Positions 17,297 to 26,473 of a stretch of DNA of 64,000 nt are shown here, piece after piece. The stretch spans positions 186,001 to 250,000 of the forward strand of contig NZ_AZEA01000001.1 of the NCBI RefSeq assembly GCF_001435575.1. The letters run 5' to 3'. The notes under the pieces were generated by a model. The model saw only the letters and a list, made by a program, of their open reading frames with translations, was not told the DNA's origin and searched no databases. The position numbers and the translations under genes were made by a program. Each line of letters opens with the position of its first letter. Within the stretch, counting starts at the first letter, position 1. The stretch comes from Lentilactobacillus sunkii DSM 19904 (GTDB taxonomy: Bacteria > Bacillota > Bacilli > Lactobacillales > Lactobacillaceae).

Positions 17297-19717
17297 TTAT
17301 CCAACTACGATATTCACAATCTTGTTAGGAATAACAATGACTTTACGAATCGTCTTTCCTTCAAGATACTTCTGAACATTTTCGTCAGTCTTAGCTGCTT
17401 CTTCAACCTTGTCTTTAGCCAAATCACGTGCCACTTTGAGATGTGAACGAACTTTACCATTAACCTGAACAACAAGTTGAACAGTGTTCTCGACCAACTT
17501 GGAAGCATCGTATGATGGCCATTGCTCGTAGGTAATGGTGCCATCGTGACCCAGGATGCTCCAAAGTTCTTCTGCAATATGAGGCGCAACGGGTGACAAT
17601 AACTTGACGAACCCTTCCATATAGCTGATTGGAAGAGAGTCAGCCTTGTAGGCCTCATTGACAAAAATCATCATTTGAGAAATACCGACATTAAATCGCA
17701 TATGTTCGAAGTCGTCGGAAACGATTTTGACTGTCTGGTTATAGACTTTATCCAGTGTTCCGTCATTAATTGTCGTTACCCGGTCACGTAAATGATTATT
17801 ATCGTCAATGATCAAGCGCCAAACACGATCCAGCCAATGGTAGGCACCGTGAATACCTTCAGTGCTCCATGGCTTGGCAGCATCAATTGGTCCCATGAAC
17901 ATTTCGTAAACCCGCAGCGTATCTGCACCATATTCTTCAACAATGTCATCGGGATTAATGACGTTACCCTTTGATTTAGACATCTTTTCATGATTGGTTC
18001 CCAAAATCATGCCTTGATTAACCAACTTCTGAAATGGTTCTTTGGTTGGCACAACGCCTAAATCGTAAAGGAACTTGTGCCAGAATCTGGCATACAGCAA
18101 ATGCAAAACCGCATGCTCGGCACCACCAACATACAAATCAACAGGTGACCAATATTTCAGCTTTTCAGGTGAGGCAATTGCTTTGTCATTATGTGGATCC
18201 ATGTAACGAAGCCAATACCATGAACTACCTGCCCATTGTGGCATTGTGTTGGTTTCTCGTTTACCCTTGCGACCATTCTTATCAACAACGTTGACCCAGT
18301 CGTCCAAGTTGGCAAGTGGACTTTCTTTTCCACCAGAAACTGAAATGTCTTTGGCCTTAGGTAATCTTAATGGCAATTCATCTTCCGGAACCAACGTCGT
18401 CTCGCCATCTTCCCAGTGAATAACGGGGATTGGTTCACCCCAATAACGTTGGCGGCTGAAAATCCAGTCACGAAGTCGGAAGTTCACTTTTTCATGGCCG
18501 GCTTTATGGTCCGTCAACCAATTGATAGCTGCCTTGATAGCGTCGTCTTTTCCCATTCCGTCCATGAAACCGGAGTTAAAGTGAGGGCCATCACCGGTGT
18601 AAGCTTCTTCATCGGTATTACCGCCTTCAATCACCGGAATAATCGGCAGATCAAATTTCTTGGCAAAGTCATAATCACGTTCATCATGGGCTGGAACGGC
18701 CATGATGGCACCAGTTCCGTATGATTCAAGAACGTAATCACCAATCCAGATCGGAACTTCTTTTCCGTTCATCGGGTTGATACCATAAGCACCGGTGAAA
18801 ACACCGCTCTTATCTTTGTTCAAGTCAGTTCGTTCGAGGTCTGATTTTCTGGATACTTCATCTTGATAAGCTTTGACTTCAGCCTCATGTTCAGGGGTCG
18901 TAATCTTTGAAACCAGGTCATGTTCCGGTGCGAGAACCATGTAGGTTGCACCAAATAAAGTATCCGGACGAGTTGTGAATACTTCAACCTTATCATCGGG
19001 ATGATCCTTTACTTGGAAGAAGACACTGGCTCCACGTGAACGGCCAATCCAGTTGCGTTGCTGTTCCTTAATACTTTCAGGCCAGTCCAAATCATCCAGG
19101 TCGTCAATCAATCGATCAGCGTAGGCTGTGATTCGAAGCACCCATTGACGCATTGGTACCCGGTATACCGGGTAGCCGCCACGTTCTGTCTTGCCGTCAA
19201 TAACCTCTTCATTGGCAACAACGGTTCCACCCATGAAGTCTGGCGCCCAGTTAACTTCAATGTTATCTTCATATGCGAGTCCGCGTTTGTATAATTGTTC
19301 AAAAATCCATTGCGTCCACTTGTAATAATTGGGGTCAGTTGTATTAATTTCACGATCCCAGTCATATGAGAATCCCAACGAACGAATTTGTCGTTTGAAT
19401 GTCTTAATATTCTTGGCCGTAAAATCTCGAGGATTATGACCGGTCTTCAATGCATACTGCTCTGCAGGTAATCCAAAAGCATCCCATCCCATTGGGTGAA
19501 GAACATTCTTGCCCTGCATCCGTTTCATTCTGGCCATAATATCAGTAGCTGTGTAGCCTTCCGGATGGCCAACATGAAGTCCCTGTCCTGATGGATATGG
19601 GAACATGTCCAGAACATAGTATTTCTGCTTGTCGGCAATTTCTTCAGTCTTAAATGTTTTATGCTCTTTCCAATAATGCTGCCACTTGCGCTCAATTACC
19701 TCATGATTGTATGCCAT
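17297..19717 (-). CDS. leuS: Leucyl-tRNA synthetase
   Basis: This 806-residue class I synthetase charges tRNA-Leu in the cytosol. The HIGH-type motif is in [16 protein letters not shown] (about residues 40-55), the editing domain follows, and the KMSKS loop is in [16 protein letters not shown] (about 575). The length is right for the bacterial enzyme. The ATG at 19717 has GGTGGAAG upstream; the longer open frame from 19747 runs into the leader terminator and is unlikely. Expression is predicted to depend on uncharged tRNA-Leu through the T-box leader directly upstream. Confidence 0.98.
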   Translation of the reverse strand: MAYNHEVIERKWQHYWKEHKTFKTEEIADKQKYYVLDMFPYPSGQGLHVGHPEGYTATDIMARMKRMQGKNVLHPMGWDAFGLPAEQYALKTGHNPRDFTAKNIKTFKRQIRSLGFSYDWDREINTTDPNYYKWTQWIFEQLYKRGLAYEDNIEVNWAPDFMGGTVVANEEVIDGKTERGGYPVYRVPMRQWVLRITAYADRLIDDLDDLDWPESIKEQQRNWIGRSRGASVFFQVKDHPDDKVEVFTTRPDTLFGATYMVLAPEHDLVSKITTPEHEAEVKAYQDEVSRKSDLERTDLNKDKSGVFTGAYGINPMNGKEVPIWIGDYVLESYGTGAIMAVPAHDERDYDFAKKFDLPIIPVIEGGNTDEEAYTGDGPHFNSGFMDGMGKDDAIKAAINWLTDHKAGHEKVNFRLRDWIFSRQRYWGEPIPVIHWEDGETTLVPEDELPLRLPKAKDISVSGGKESPLANLDDWVNVVDKNGRKGKRETNTMPQWAGSSWYWLRYMDPHNDKAIASPEKLKYWSPVDLYVGGAEHAVLHLLYARFWHKFLYDLGVVPTKEPFQKLVNQGMILGTNHEKMSKSKGNVINPDDIVEEYGADTLRVYEMFMGPIDAAKPWSTEGIHGAYHWLDRVWRLIIDDNNHLRDRVTTINDGTLDKVYNQTVKIVSDDFEHMRFNVGISQMMIFVNEAYKADSLPISYMEGFVKLLSPVAPHIAEELWSILGHDGTITYEQWPSYDASKLVENTVQLVVQVNGKVRSHLKVARDLAKDKVEEAAKTDENVQKYLEGKTIRKVIVIPNKIVNIVVG

Positions 19718-19753
19718 TTTGCAACTTCCACCTTTCATATTTCCCAATAAATG

Positions 19754-20003
19754 AAAAAAGCCCCATAAGAAACCACACTGGGCTTCTTATAGGACGATTT
19801 AACGCGGTACCACCTATATTCTCAATTGCTTGAGCACTCGAATCAATAACGGCGATAAACCGGCTTAGCTTACTTCGTTCGACCAAGCATTCGACGATGA
19901 GTTCACCACAACCTGTTCTGAGTTCACAGCAGCCACTCAGTTTCTGGAAAACAGGCAGTTGGTTACTAATTCGTCTCTGCATTTTCACAAATTGAAATTA
20001 TTG
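19754..20003 (-). promoter_or_regulatory. T-box leader of leuS, leucine CUC specifier
   Basis: The T-box sequence GGTGGTACCGCG (19803-19814 on the minus strand) is followed by a terminator hairpin built from CCTATAAGAAG and TTCTTAT-GGGGC with TTTTTT (19754-19793). Stem I carries GACGA pairing with TCGTC, and the triplet directly before that 3' strand is CTC (19899-19901), a Leu codon. The bulge UGGU would pair with an ACCA tail, and tRNA-Leu has discriminator A, so codon and discriminator agree. Confidence 0.93.
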
Positions 20004-20009
20004 GTTATT

Positions 20010-20038
20010 ATCATACCAAAACGGGTCTTAAAAAACAA
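20010..20038 (-). promoter_or_regulatory. Promoter of the leuS transcript
   Basis: On the minus strand TTGTTT (20033-20038) and TATGAT (20010-20015) are 17 bases apart, directly before the T-box leader. Confidence 0.6.
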
Positions 20039-20078
20039 CTGCCCAGCGTGCTATAATTTTATTATTGGAGTTGAAGTC

Positions 20079-20720
20079 ATGAAAAAACAATTACAAAAAT
20101 TATCAACCTTGGTTGGATTGGTTTCTTTGCTCACTTTTCTCGTTCTGACTTACGGGGTTCTTTTCCATAAAGAATGGATCAGCACCTTTGACAGTTACTT
20201 TGGCCATGCCGTCAGAAGCCTTACCACCCCAACCTTGACATCATTCATGGTCCATTTAACAAAGCTTGGCAATTATGAATCTTTGTTGGGCTTTACAGTT
20301 GGAGCCGGGCTGATTCTATTTCTGGTTCGGAAAGTTCGGGCTGCTTTGTTTTTACTCATTAATGGGGTTGTCCTGGCTGGTCCGGTTAATACACTGATCA
20401 AACATTTGATTAATCGGCCCCGGCCAACACTTCCCCACATGGTTGCCGTCCATAGCAGCAGCTTTCCCAGTGGCCATTCAATGAGCATTATGATTGTTGC
20501 CGGCAGCCTGATTCTACTTGCTAATCGCATTTTAAGGACCAACACTCAAAAACTGATTGTAGACGCCTTGTTAATGATTGTTATCATCGGCATCGGTATC
20601 AGCCGAATTTATGTCGGTGTCCACTTCGCCAGTGATGTTCTTGGCGGTTGGACACTGGGTGCTGTTACACTATTAATTTCACAGTGGATCTTTAACAAAT
20701 TTGCGGGAGGCATCTCATGA
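20079..20720 (+). CDS. PAP2 family membrane phosphatase
   Basis: This 213-residue protein has about six helices. The three PAP2 motifs are visible: KHLINRPRP, SFPSGHS, and SRIYVGVHFASDVLGG, which carry the phosphate-binding Lys/Arg and the catalytic His pair. Family members dephosphorylate phosphatidic acid, phosphatidylglycerophosphate or undecaprenyl pyrophosphate at the outer face; recycling of undecaprenyl carrier is one candidate role. The ATG at 20079 has GGAG upstream. The stop overlaps the next start (ATGA), so translation is coupled to the methyltransferase gene. Confidence 0.92.
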   Translation: MKKQLQKLSTLVGLVSLLTFLVLTYGVLFHKEWISTFDSYFGHAVRSLTTPTLTSFMVHLTKLGNYESLLGFTVGAGLILFLVRKVRAALFLLINGVVLAGPVNTLIKHLINRPRPTLPHMVAVHSSSFPSGHSMSIMIVAGSLILLANRILRTNTQKLIVDALLMIVIIGIGISRIYVGVHFASDVLGGWTLGAVTLLISQWIFNKFAGGIS

Positions 20721-21289
20721 AAATCAAGTCTGCATTGGAATTCAGCCATCAACTGCTATCAGAATCGATCGTCGCTGGGGATACCGTCATTGACTGCACA
20801 ACGGGAAACGGCCACGATACTTTATTTTTAGCGAATTTGGTTGGTAAGAATGGAACGGTTTATGGCTTTGATATCCAAGCTGAAGCCGTAAATAATACGA
20901 AGGCTCTGTTAAAAAAGAATCATGTCGAAACTGATCATATCTATTTATATAACATCAGCCATGCCAAAGTTGACGAGGTCTTGCCCGATGAAACGATGAT
21001 CTCTGGAGCCATTTTTAACCTGGGTTATCTACCTGGCGGCAATAAAACGATTGTCACCTACCCGGAAACTACCATTGCCGCCATCAAAGGCTGCCTCTCA
21101 CATCTATGTCACAACGGTGTCGTCATAGTCGTTGCCTACTATGGACACCCGGGTGGTGAACGAGAAAAAAACACCGTCCTCGAATTTGGCAGTCAACTAG
21201 ACCAAAAACGATACAGTGTTTTAAAATACAGCTTTTTAAATCAAAAACATTTTCCACCAATCTTAATGGCAATCCAGCGAATCGACTAA
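20717..21289 (+). CDS. mnmM: MnmM/YtqB-type tRNA wobble-uridine methyltransferase
   Basis: This 190-residue class I SAM methyltransferase has the SAM-binding motif VIDCTTGNGHDTLFLA, then VYGFDIQ, FNLGYLPGG and VVIVVAYYGHPGG. The order and length match B. subtilis YtqB, now known as MnmM, which methylates the 5-aminomethyl group of wobble uridine to give mnm5(s2)U. The assignment rests on remembered family features. It overlaps the PAP2 gene by 4 bp. Its own stop overlaps the stop of the convergent MFS gene inside a shared terminator hairpin. Confidence 0.82.
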   Translation: MKIKSALEFSHQLLSESIVAGDTVIDCTTGNGHDTLFLANLVGKNGTVYGFDIQAEAVNNTKALLKKNHVETDHIYLYNISHAKVDEVLPDETMISGAIFNLGYLPGGNKTIVTYPETTIAAIKGCLSHLCHNGVVIVVAYYGHPGGEREKNTVLEFGSQLDQKRYSVLKYSFLNQKHFPPILMAIQRID

Positions 21290-21306
21290 TTGATTCGCTG
21301 TTTTTT
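21276..21306. terminator. Terminator inside two converging stop codons
   Basis: AGCGAATC (21276-21283) pairs with GATTCGCT (21292-21299), followed by GTTTTTT. The last codons of both convergent genes lie in the stem and loop. Confidence 0.75.
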
Positions 21307-22764
21307 ATTCTTTCGATCGGCAAGATTGGCAACATAAGCAATCACAATTAAAATCAGACCGACGACAAACACATTATGCAATGAATCATACAAGACTTGG
21401 CGCAGTGCCGGCAAAATTTTATCACTGAGTTCATTGGCAGTTAATGGGTTTATTAACTTATCCATCATCTTCAGGGAAGTGCCCTTTGTCTGACGGACAC
21501 CTCTGAGCATGGTCATATTCATCACAATTCCAAAAATTGAAATCATTAAAGTCTGTCCCAGCGTTCGGCAAAGCGTATTAAATGATGTTGCAACACCAAT
21601 CTGGGTCGGTTTAACTTCATTTTGGACGCTAATAATCGATGTAGTGACGGTTAATCCAAATCCGGTACCGCAGATCATTGAAATCCCAAGGAAGGCCACA
21701 AACGGCGTATATGCTGGAATTAAGACCATGATGATTGCCCCGGTCAGGATGAAAAAGAGGCTTAAATTAATAATCCGGTATGGTGATGTTCGAGCCAAGA
21801 GCTTCCCGGCCAAGAACGAGCCAACGATCCACATCAGAGAACTTGGGGTAACCGCAAAGCCAGCCATTGATGCTCGCAACCCTAAAATTCCCTGAGTCCA
21901 GTCTGGTAAATAGACTTCGTAACCAATGAGAAAACCGCTGACAAGAAAGACAACGATGTTTTGAACAACAAATGTCCGATTATCAAACAGTTCCATTGGA
22001 ATTAATGGATCTGCAGCCAGCCGTTCGGTGCGGATAAACATGACCGTGGCAATAATGGTCACAAGAAAACAAGCCGCAACAATCTGCCAGTTAATGGGAT
22101 CCTGACCAACCAACTGGAAGGCGTACATAACCGCCAACAGCATAATTGTCAGCCAGGTCGTTCCCATGATATCCATTTTACTTTCAGCATGGTGTTTGTC
22201 CTCATGTAAGAAGAGTTGAACCATCATCATAACGATTAAGCCGATGGGCAGATTAATAAAGAATATCCAGTGCCAGCTTAAGTGGTCAACAATAAAGCCA
22301 CCCAGCAAAGGCGCAATCACTGATGCAATTCCCCAAGCGGACGAATTGAGTCCAAGCACCTGAGCGCGCTTTTCCAAAGGATAAATGTCAGCAATGATTG
22401 TGTTTGAGATCGGCATGATTGAACCAGCACCAATTCCCTGAACAGCCCGCCAAAAAATTAACACAACCATCGAGTGGGACAGTCCTGACATAACCGAGCC
22501 AAATATGAATATTAAGATACCGCCAATAAACATCGGCTTACGTCCGACACTATCGGCCAATTTCCCATAAATGGGTGTCGCAATTGCGTTGGTGAGCAGA
22601 AAAATGGAAAAAACCCAGTTCATCAGTGAAACTCCACGCAGATCACCAACAATCGTTGGCATCGCCGTGGAGACAATTGTGCCCTCAATGGCAGCCATGA
22701 AGGTGGCAACAAACAGAGCGATTGTCACCAGAGTTACGTTACTTTTGGTAGCTGTTTTCGTCAT
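21286..22764 (-). CDS. MFS transporter of the DHA2 type (14 helices), probable drug exporter
   Basis: This 492-residue protein has about 14 transmembrane segments. The start reads FVATFMAAIEGTIVSTAMPTIVGDL, the DHA2 signature with the conserved acidic residue in helix 1, followed by motif A-like GKLADSVGRKPMF and motif C-like GSIMPISNTIIAD region. Such proton antiporters export drugs, dyes or organic ions. The substrate is unknown. Translation begins at the ATG at 22764 after AGAGGTC. No regulator gene is adjacent. It lies downstream of metK on the same strand but beyond a terminator. Confidence 0.9.
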   Translation of the reverse strand: MTKTATKSNVTLVTIALFVATFMAAIEGTIVSTAMPTIVGDLRGVSLMNWVFSIFLLTNAIATPIYGKLADSVGRKPMFIGGILIFIFGSVMSGLSHSMVVLIFWRAVQGIGAGSIMPISNTIIADIYPLEKRAQVLGLNSSAWGIASVIAPLLGGFIVDHLSWHWIFFINLPIGLIVMMMVQLFLHEDKHHAESKMDIMGTTWLTIMLLAVMYAFQLVGQDPINWQIVAACFLVTIIATVMFIRTERLAADPLIPMELFDNRTFVVQNIVVFLVSGFLIGYEVYLPDWTQGILGLRASMAGFAVTPSSLMWIVGSFLAGKLLARTSPYRIINLSLFFILTGAIIMVLIPAYTPFVAFLGISMICGTGFGLTVTTSIISVQNEVKPTQIGVATSFNTLCRTLGQTLMISIFGIVMNMTMLRGVRQTKGTSLKMMDKLINPLTANELSDKILPALRQVLYDSLHNVFVVGLILIVIAYVANLADRKNKKQRIN

Positions 22765-22793
22765 GAAATGACCTCTTTTCTTTTAAAATTAAA

Positions 22794-22822
22794 CAAAAAA
22801 ATGCCCTTGAATTTTCAAGGGC
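22794..22822 (-). terminator. metK terminator
   Basis: On the minus strand GCCCTTGAA pairs with TTCAAGGGC and is followed by ATTTTTTT. Confidence 0.85.
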
Positions 22823-22840
22823 GTTTTGCTTGTCAGCTGT

Positions 22841-24031
22841 TTATAACTTGAAATAGTCTTTTAACGCATCAACCTTATCTGTATGCTCCCAAGGAAGATC
22901 AATATCAGTTCTTCCAAAATGACCATATGCAGCGGTCTGTTCATAAATTGGTCTCTTTAAATCAAGCATCTTAATGATTCCGGCAGGCCGTAAATCAAAC
23001 AATGCTCGGGTTGCAGAAATTAATTTTTCTTCAGAAACTTTACCGGTTCCGAATGTATTAATATCGATTGAAACGGGTTTGGCAACCCCGATGGCATATG
23101 CCAGCTGAATTTCAGCTTCACTAGCTAACCCGGCAGCAACAATATTCTTTGCGATATAACGGGCTGCGTAACTAGCCGAACGATCCACCTTGGTTGCATC
23201 CTTGCCTGAAAAGGCACCACCACCATGATGAGCGTAGCCGCCATAAGTATCAACAATAATCTTACGACCAGTCAGGCCGGCATCCCCTTGAGGACCACCG
23301 ATAACGAAACGGCCGGTTGGATTAACCAGATAACGGGTCTTGGCATCCAGATATTTGGCCGGAATCACCTGTTTGATAATTTGATTGATAACATCATTTC
23401 GGACTTGGTCCAAACGGATGCCATCATCGTGTTGGGTACTCAAGACAACTGTATCAACCCGAACGGGCTTGGCATTGTCATCATATTCAACGGTGACTTC
23501 GGCTTTGGCATCGGGGCCGAGATAACCAATTTCCCCACTCTTACGAAGTGAGGCTTGCTTTCTCATCAGCTTGTGAGCCAACGAAATTGGCAATGGCATT
23601 AATTCGGGTGTCTCGTTAATGGCATAACCAAACATGAGACCCTGGTCACCAGCACCAATCTGGTCCAACGGATCGCCGTGGCCTTCCCGCTGCTCCAAGG
23701 CATCATCAACACCCAACGCAATGTCAGGCGACTGTCCATCCAGGGCAACGATCACGCCGCAGGAATCGCCATCAAACCCATAACGACCATCGGAATAACC
23801 GATTCGTTTAATGGTATTTCTAACAACTTGTTGAATGTCAACATATGCAGTTGTAGAGATTTCACCAAACACAAACACCAATCCGGTTGTGACCGATGTT
23901 TCGCAGGCTACCCGGGCATCCGGATCTTTGGCCAGCAAGGCATCCAAGATTGCATCGCTGATTTGGTCAGCAATCTTATCTGGATGGCCCTCGGAAACTG
24001 ATTCTGAAGTAAATAAATGTTTTTCGCGCAT
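22841..24031 (-). CDS. metK: S-adenosylmethionine synthetase
   Basis: This 396-residue enzyme makes SAM from methionine and ATP in the cytosol. Visible signatures are [21 protein letters not shown] at the start (the ATP-binding HPD), [12 protein letters not shown] (about residue 117), and [19 protein letters not shown] (about 258) with the phosphate-binding loop and Lys. The length is normal. The start is governed by a SMK-box riboswitch that hides the ribosome site when SAM is bound. Confidence 0.98.
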   Translation of the reverse strand: MREKHLFTSESVSEGHPDKIADQISDAILDALLAKDPDARVACETSVTTGLVFVFGEISTTAYVDIQQVVRNTIKRIGYSDGRYGFDGDSCGVIVALDGQSPDIALGVDDALEQREGHGDPLDQIGAGDQGLMFGYAINETPELMPLPISLAHKLMRKQASLRKSGEIGYLGPDAKAEVTVEYDDNAKPVRVDTVVLSTQHDDGIRLDQVRNDVINQIIKQVIPAKYLDAKTRYLVNPTGRFVIGGPQGDAGLTGRKIIVDTYGGYAHHGGGAFSGKDATKVDRSASYAARYIAKNIVAAGLASEAEIQLAYAIGVAKPVSIDINTFGTGKVSEEKLISATRALFDLRPAGIIKMLDLKRPIYEQTAAYGHFGRTDIDLPWEHTDKVDALKDYFKL

Positions 24032-24037
24032 TTTCTT

Positions 24038-24108
24038 TTCCCCCTATTGTTTTTTAAGGTTACAAGGCTTCTTCACGCATCACGTGAATCCTATCGGGAA
24101 CTCATAAC
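24038..24108 (-). promoter_or_regulatory. SMK box (SAM-III) riboswitch controlling metK translation
   Basis: The minus-strand leader reads GAGTTCCCGATAGGATT, then TCACG pairing with CGTGA, then AAGCCTTGTAACC, and ends in AGGGGGA just before the ATG. These are the conserved blocks of the SMK box known from Lactobacillales metK genes. The GGGGG ribosome site (24040-24044) would be sequestered on SAM binding. The upstream TTCCAA and TAAGAT boxes, 17 bases apart, fit a promoter. Confidence 0.92.
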
Positions 24109-24232
24109 TCTACAATCTTATCATAAATGGTTTTCATTTGGAACCTAATTTTTCCTGCCCGTTGACCATCGGCCACAAAACCAGTAGGATTATTTTTGTA
24201 ATATTTATTCTGCCTGATAAGGAGAAAGTATC

Positions 24233-24937
24233 TTGTTAAATATTAATCGGTCTGCCTTCATCCAGTCTGGATTGCGGATTGTCACCATGCTGTTTATCTG
24301 GATGTTGTTTGCAAATATTTCACTGAAGATGTTTTTCGTCAATCCCAAATTGCTCCACCTGACGCTGATTGGATTGGCCTTTGCTGCACTTTTGAGTGAA
24401 ATTTCCAAACCACAAAAAAATATGTTGTTCGTGATTGGAGTGGATGTAGTCTTAGGTATCCTACTTGCATCCCTCTATTTGGACACACCTAGTGTCAACG
24501 TCTGGCTCATTTTGATTGATTTCGCTTTGGCAAACCTGCTGTTGATAGCCAACTTTATTGACGAACCCCACTGCCGCTGGATTATTTATGGCTTTATCAG
24601 CGGCACGGGATTGGTGCTGCTATACACCACTTCCTACCATCACTATTTCTCTTTGGTTTCGCTGATGTACATTACCTTAATGATCTTCGCCAACATTTTC
24701 TTTTCCTATTATGCCTTCATGAAGAAAAATAACCAGCTCTCAATGATTATCATTTCCGTCTTGCTGTTAATGCTTTGCCTAACGTTATCAATTTCATTTT
24801 TGAAAATTATTCTGATCACCGTTATTTTAGCCTTTTATGTATATTTCGAATCACGAGTCAACTTTCGAAACCATGAAAAACGGGCAAACGTTTCAAGTGT
24901 TTCATTCTTGTTATTTGCCCTTCTGATCTGTTTTTAA
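24233..24937 (+). CDS. Polytopic membrane protein of unknown function
   Basis: This 234-residue protein is hydrophobic over almost its whole length, with about eight helices. Short charged loops (SEISKPQK, MKKNNQ, SRVNFRNHEKRAN) are compatible with inside-positive topology. I recognise no catalytic motif or named family. The TTG at 24233 follows AAGGAGAAAG, and no ATG nearby competes. It diverges from metK and is followed by a small soluble unknown protein on the same strand. Confidence 0.7.
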   Translation: MLNINRSAFIQSGLRIVTMLFIWMLFANISLKMFFVNPKLLHLTLIGLAFAALLSEISKPQKNMLFVIGVDVVLGILLASLYLDTPSVNVWLILIDFALANLLLIANFIDEPHCRWIIYGFISGTGLVLLYTTSYHHYFSLVSLMYITLMIFANIFFSYYAFMKKNNQLSMIIISVLLLMLCLTLSISFLKIILITVILAFYVYFESRVNFRNHEKRANVSSVSFLLFALLICF

Positions 24938-25064
24938 GGTTCATTTATTATATTTTTGTTAATATGGTTAATTTTCAGAAAAGAATCATCAAAAACGCCA
25001 CCATCATCCGTTCAATCGTGTAGTATGACGTTGATTGATAAACTCAATAGGGACGGTGACAAGC

Positions 25065-25418
25065 GTGAACATTAAAGTAGTTGGTGATATCCGAGTTGGA
25101 AAAATACAGCCTTCATTAACTGGGAATCCCATTGTTGACGATGTCCTCATTCAACATTTTTGTGATCGACTAAAAGAAAAATTAAATTCACTGCAATTAT
25201 TCATTGATATTATTCCAGATCATTTCTTTGACGTGACAAAACCATGTGCCGACATCATTTTAATGGATCGACGAATTATTTCCGACCTTCCTGATGAACT
25301 GATAATGAACTTTAAGATAATCGACATTGACCATAATGATATTTTACGAGGAAACATTACGGGTGCGTTAAAGGGTCTTAAACGATATGACAGCGGGAAA
25401 AACGTTTCCACAATCTAA
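25065..25418 (+). CDS. Small soluble protein of unknown function
   Basis: This 117-residue protein has alternating strands and helices by appearance (NIKVVGDIRVG, ADIILMDRRIISDLP, FKIIDIDHNDILRG). A GTG at 25065 with GGGACGG upstream is the better start; the open frame reaches back to 25035. The pattern is loosely like a small alpha/beta domain of the PTS-IIB size class, but it lacks a convincing catalytic Cys loop, so I make no functional claim. It ends just before a strong terminator. Confidence 0.65.
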   Translation: MNIKVVGDIRVGKIQPSLTGNPIVDDVLIQHFCDRLKEKLNSLQLFIDIIPDHFFDVTKPCADIILMDRRIISDLPDELIMNFKIIDIDHNDILRGNITGALKGLKRYDSGKNVSTI

Positions 25419-25427
25419 TCATAAAAT

Positions 25428-25472
25428 AAGGGTGCTGATATCAAACAAAAGTTTGGTATCAGCACCCTTTTC
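25428..25472. terminator. Bidirectional terminator
   Basis: AAGGGTGCTGATA-CAAAC pairs with GTTTG-TATCAGCACCCTT around a short A-rich loop, with T-rich flanks on both sides. It separates convergent genes. Confidence 0.9.
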
Positions 25473-25487
25473 TGTTATCCAATTCAA

Positions 25488-26399
25488 TTATTTTTTAAAC
25501 CGACGATCTTTTTCGATATATACAATCATGAACAAAACCATGACAATCGTTAAAACGATTGTGTAGAACCACGCTTCATCCCGACCGGCAAGCGGAAGTT
25601 TGACATTCATCCCATAAAAACCGGAAACAATTGGCGGAATGGCTAAAATGAGTGACCAAATTGTCAAAAACTGCATCGTTTGATTTAATTTATTGTTCAA
25701 AATATTGCCGAAAGCCGATTCGGTTTCTCGAACAACATCGCCAACAACATCAAACATGGTCTGACATTGTTTATATTCAATCAGCAGATCATCAATCTCT
25801 TCATTCACCTGGCTGGTTAATTCCGGTGACATTTTCAAATTCTCTTTAATCGTCCCTTGAAGTTCTTGGAGCGCAATCAAATTGCCGGCAGTCGCCGAAC
25901 GAAGATAGACCAAACTGGTTTTAAGACCGGCTAATTCATCCAAACTTCGATTACTGATTGCCCGGTTGTGCATTCCTTCAAGCTTTTCGGCTTTTTGACT
26001 GATTTCGTCTAATTGATCAAAGAACGGTGAGATCAGCGCAAACAAAATTGCCAAAATATGTTCGGCAACTGTATCATAAACCGGCTTTGACCGTTCCTGA
26101 ACCAACTTGGCCTGCTGGGATGCGTGGCAGACCGTAATCAACAATGAATCGCTGAATCCAAGGAAAATTGGCGAAGTCAACATCCGACTTACCTTAGGGT
26201 CGGCAATTGCCCGCACAACCAAGGCACTAAAACCCGACAAATCGTCAAAGGTTGCCCGGGGCTGCTCATGGCGGTCAAGCATGTAATTTTTAAATTTAAC
26301 CGGTGCCCGATACTCACTCGTAATGTTGTCAAGTTCGTCTTCAGTGGGTGAAATTGCTTCAACCCAGGTATACATCTTAAATTTATGAATTTTGATCAT
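25488..26399 (-). CDS. CorA-family magnesium/divalent cation transporter
   Basis: This 303-residue protein has a long N-terminal cytoplasmic alpha/beta and coiled-coil region, then two C-terminal helices. The first ends in the CorA selectivity signature YGMNV (about residue 269) and the second is WFYTIVLTIVMVLFMIVYI, followed by a basic tail. CorA forms pentameric channels for Mg2+ or Co2+. The ATG at 26399 has GAGGAAC upstream. No terminator was seen directly after the permease gene upstream. Confidence 0.93.
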   Translation of the reverse strand: MIKIHKFKMYTWVEAISPTEDELDNITSEYRAPVKFKNYMLDRHEQPRATFDDLSGFSALVVRAIADPKVSRMLTSPIFLGFSDSLLITVCHASQQAKLVQERSKPVYDTVAEHILAILFALISPFFDQLDEISQKAEKLEGMHNRAISNRSLDELAGLKTSLVYLRSATAGNLIALQELQGTIKENLKMSPELTSQVNEEIDDLLIEYKQCQTMFDVVGDVVRETESAFGNILNNKLNQTMQFLTIWSLILAIPPIVSGFYGMNVKLPLAGRDEAWFYTIVLTIVMVLFMIVYIEKDRRFKK

Positions 26400-26473
26400 G
26401 ATTGTTCCTCGTAAATCGTTATTTTAGTAATAACTAAAGTCTAATTTTTTGAGGCAATGATTTCAACACTAAA

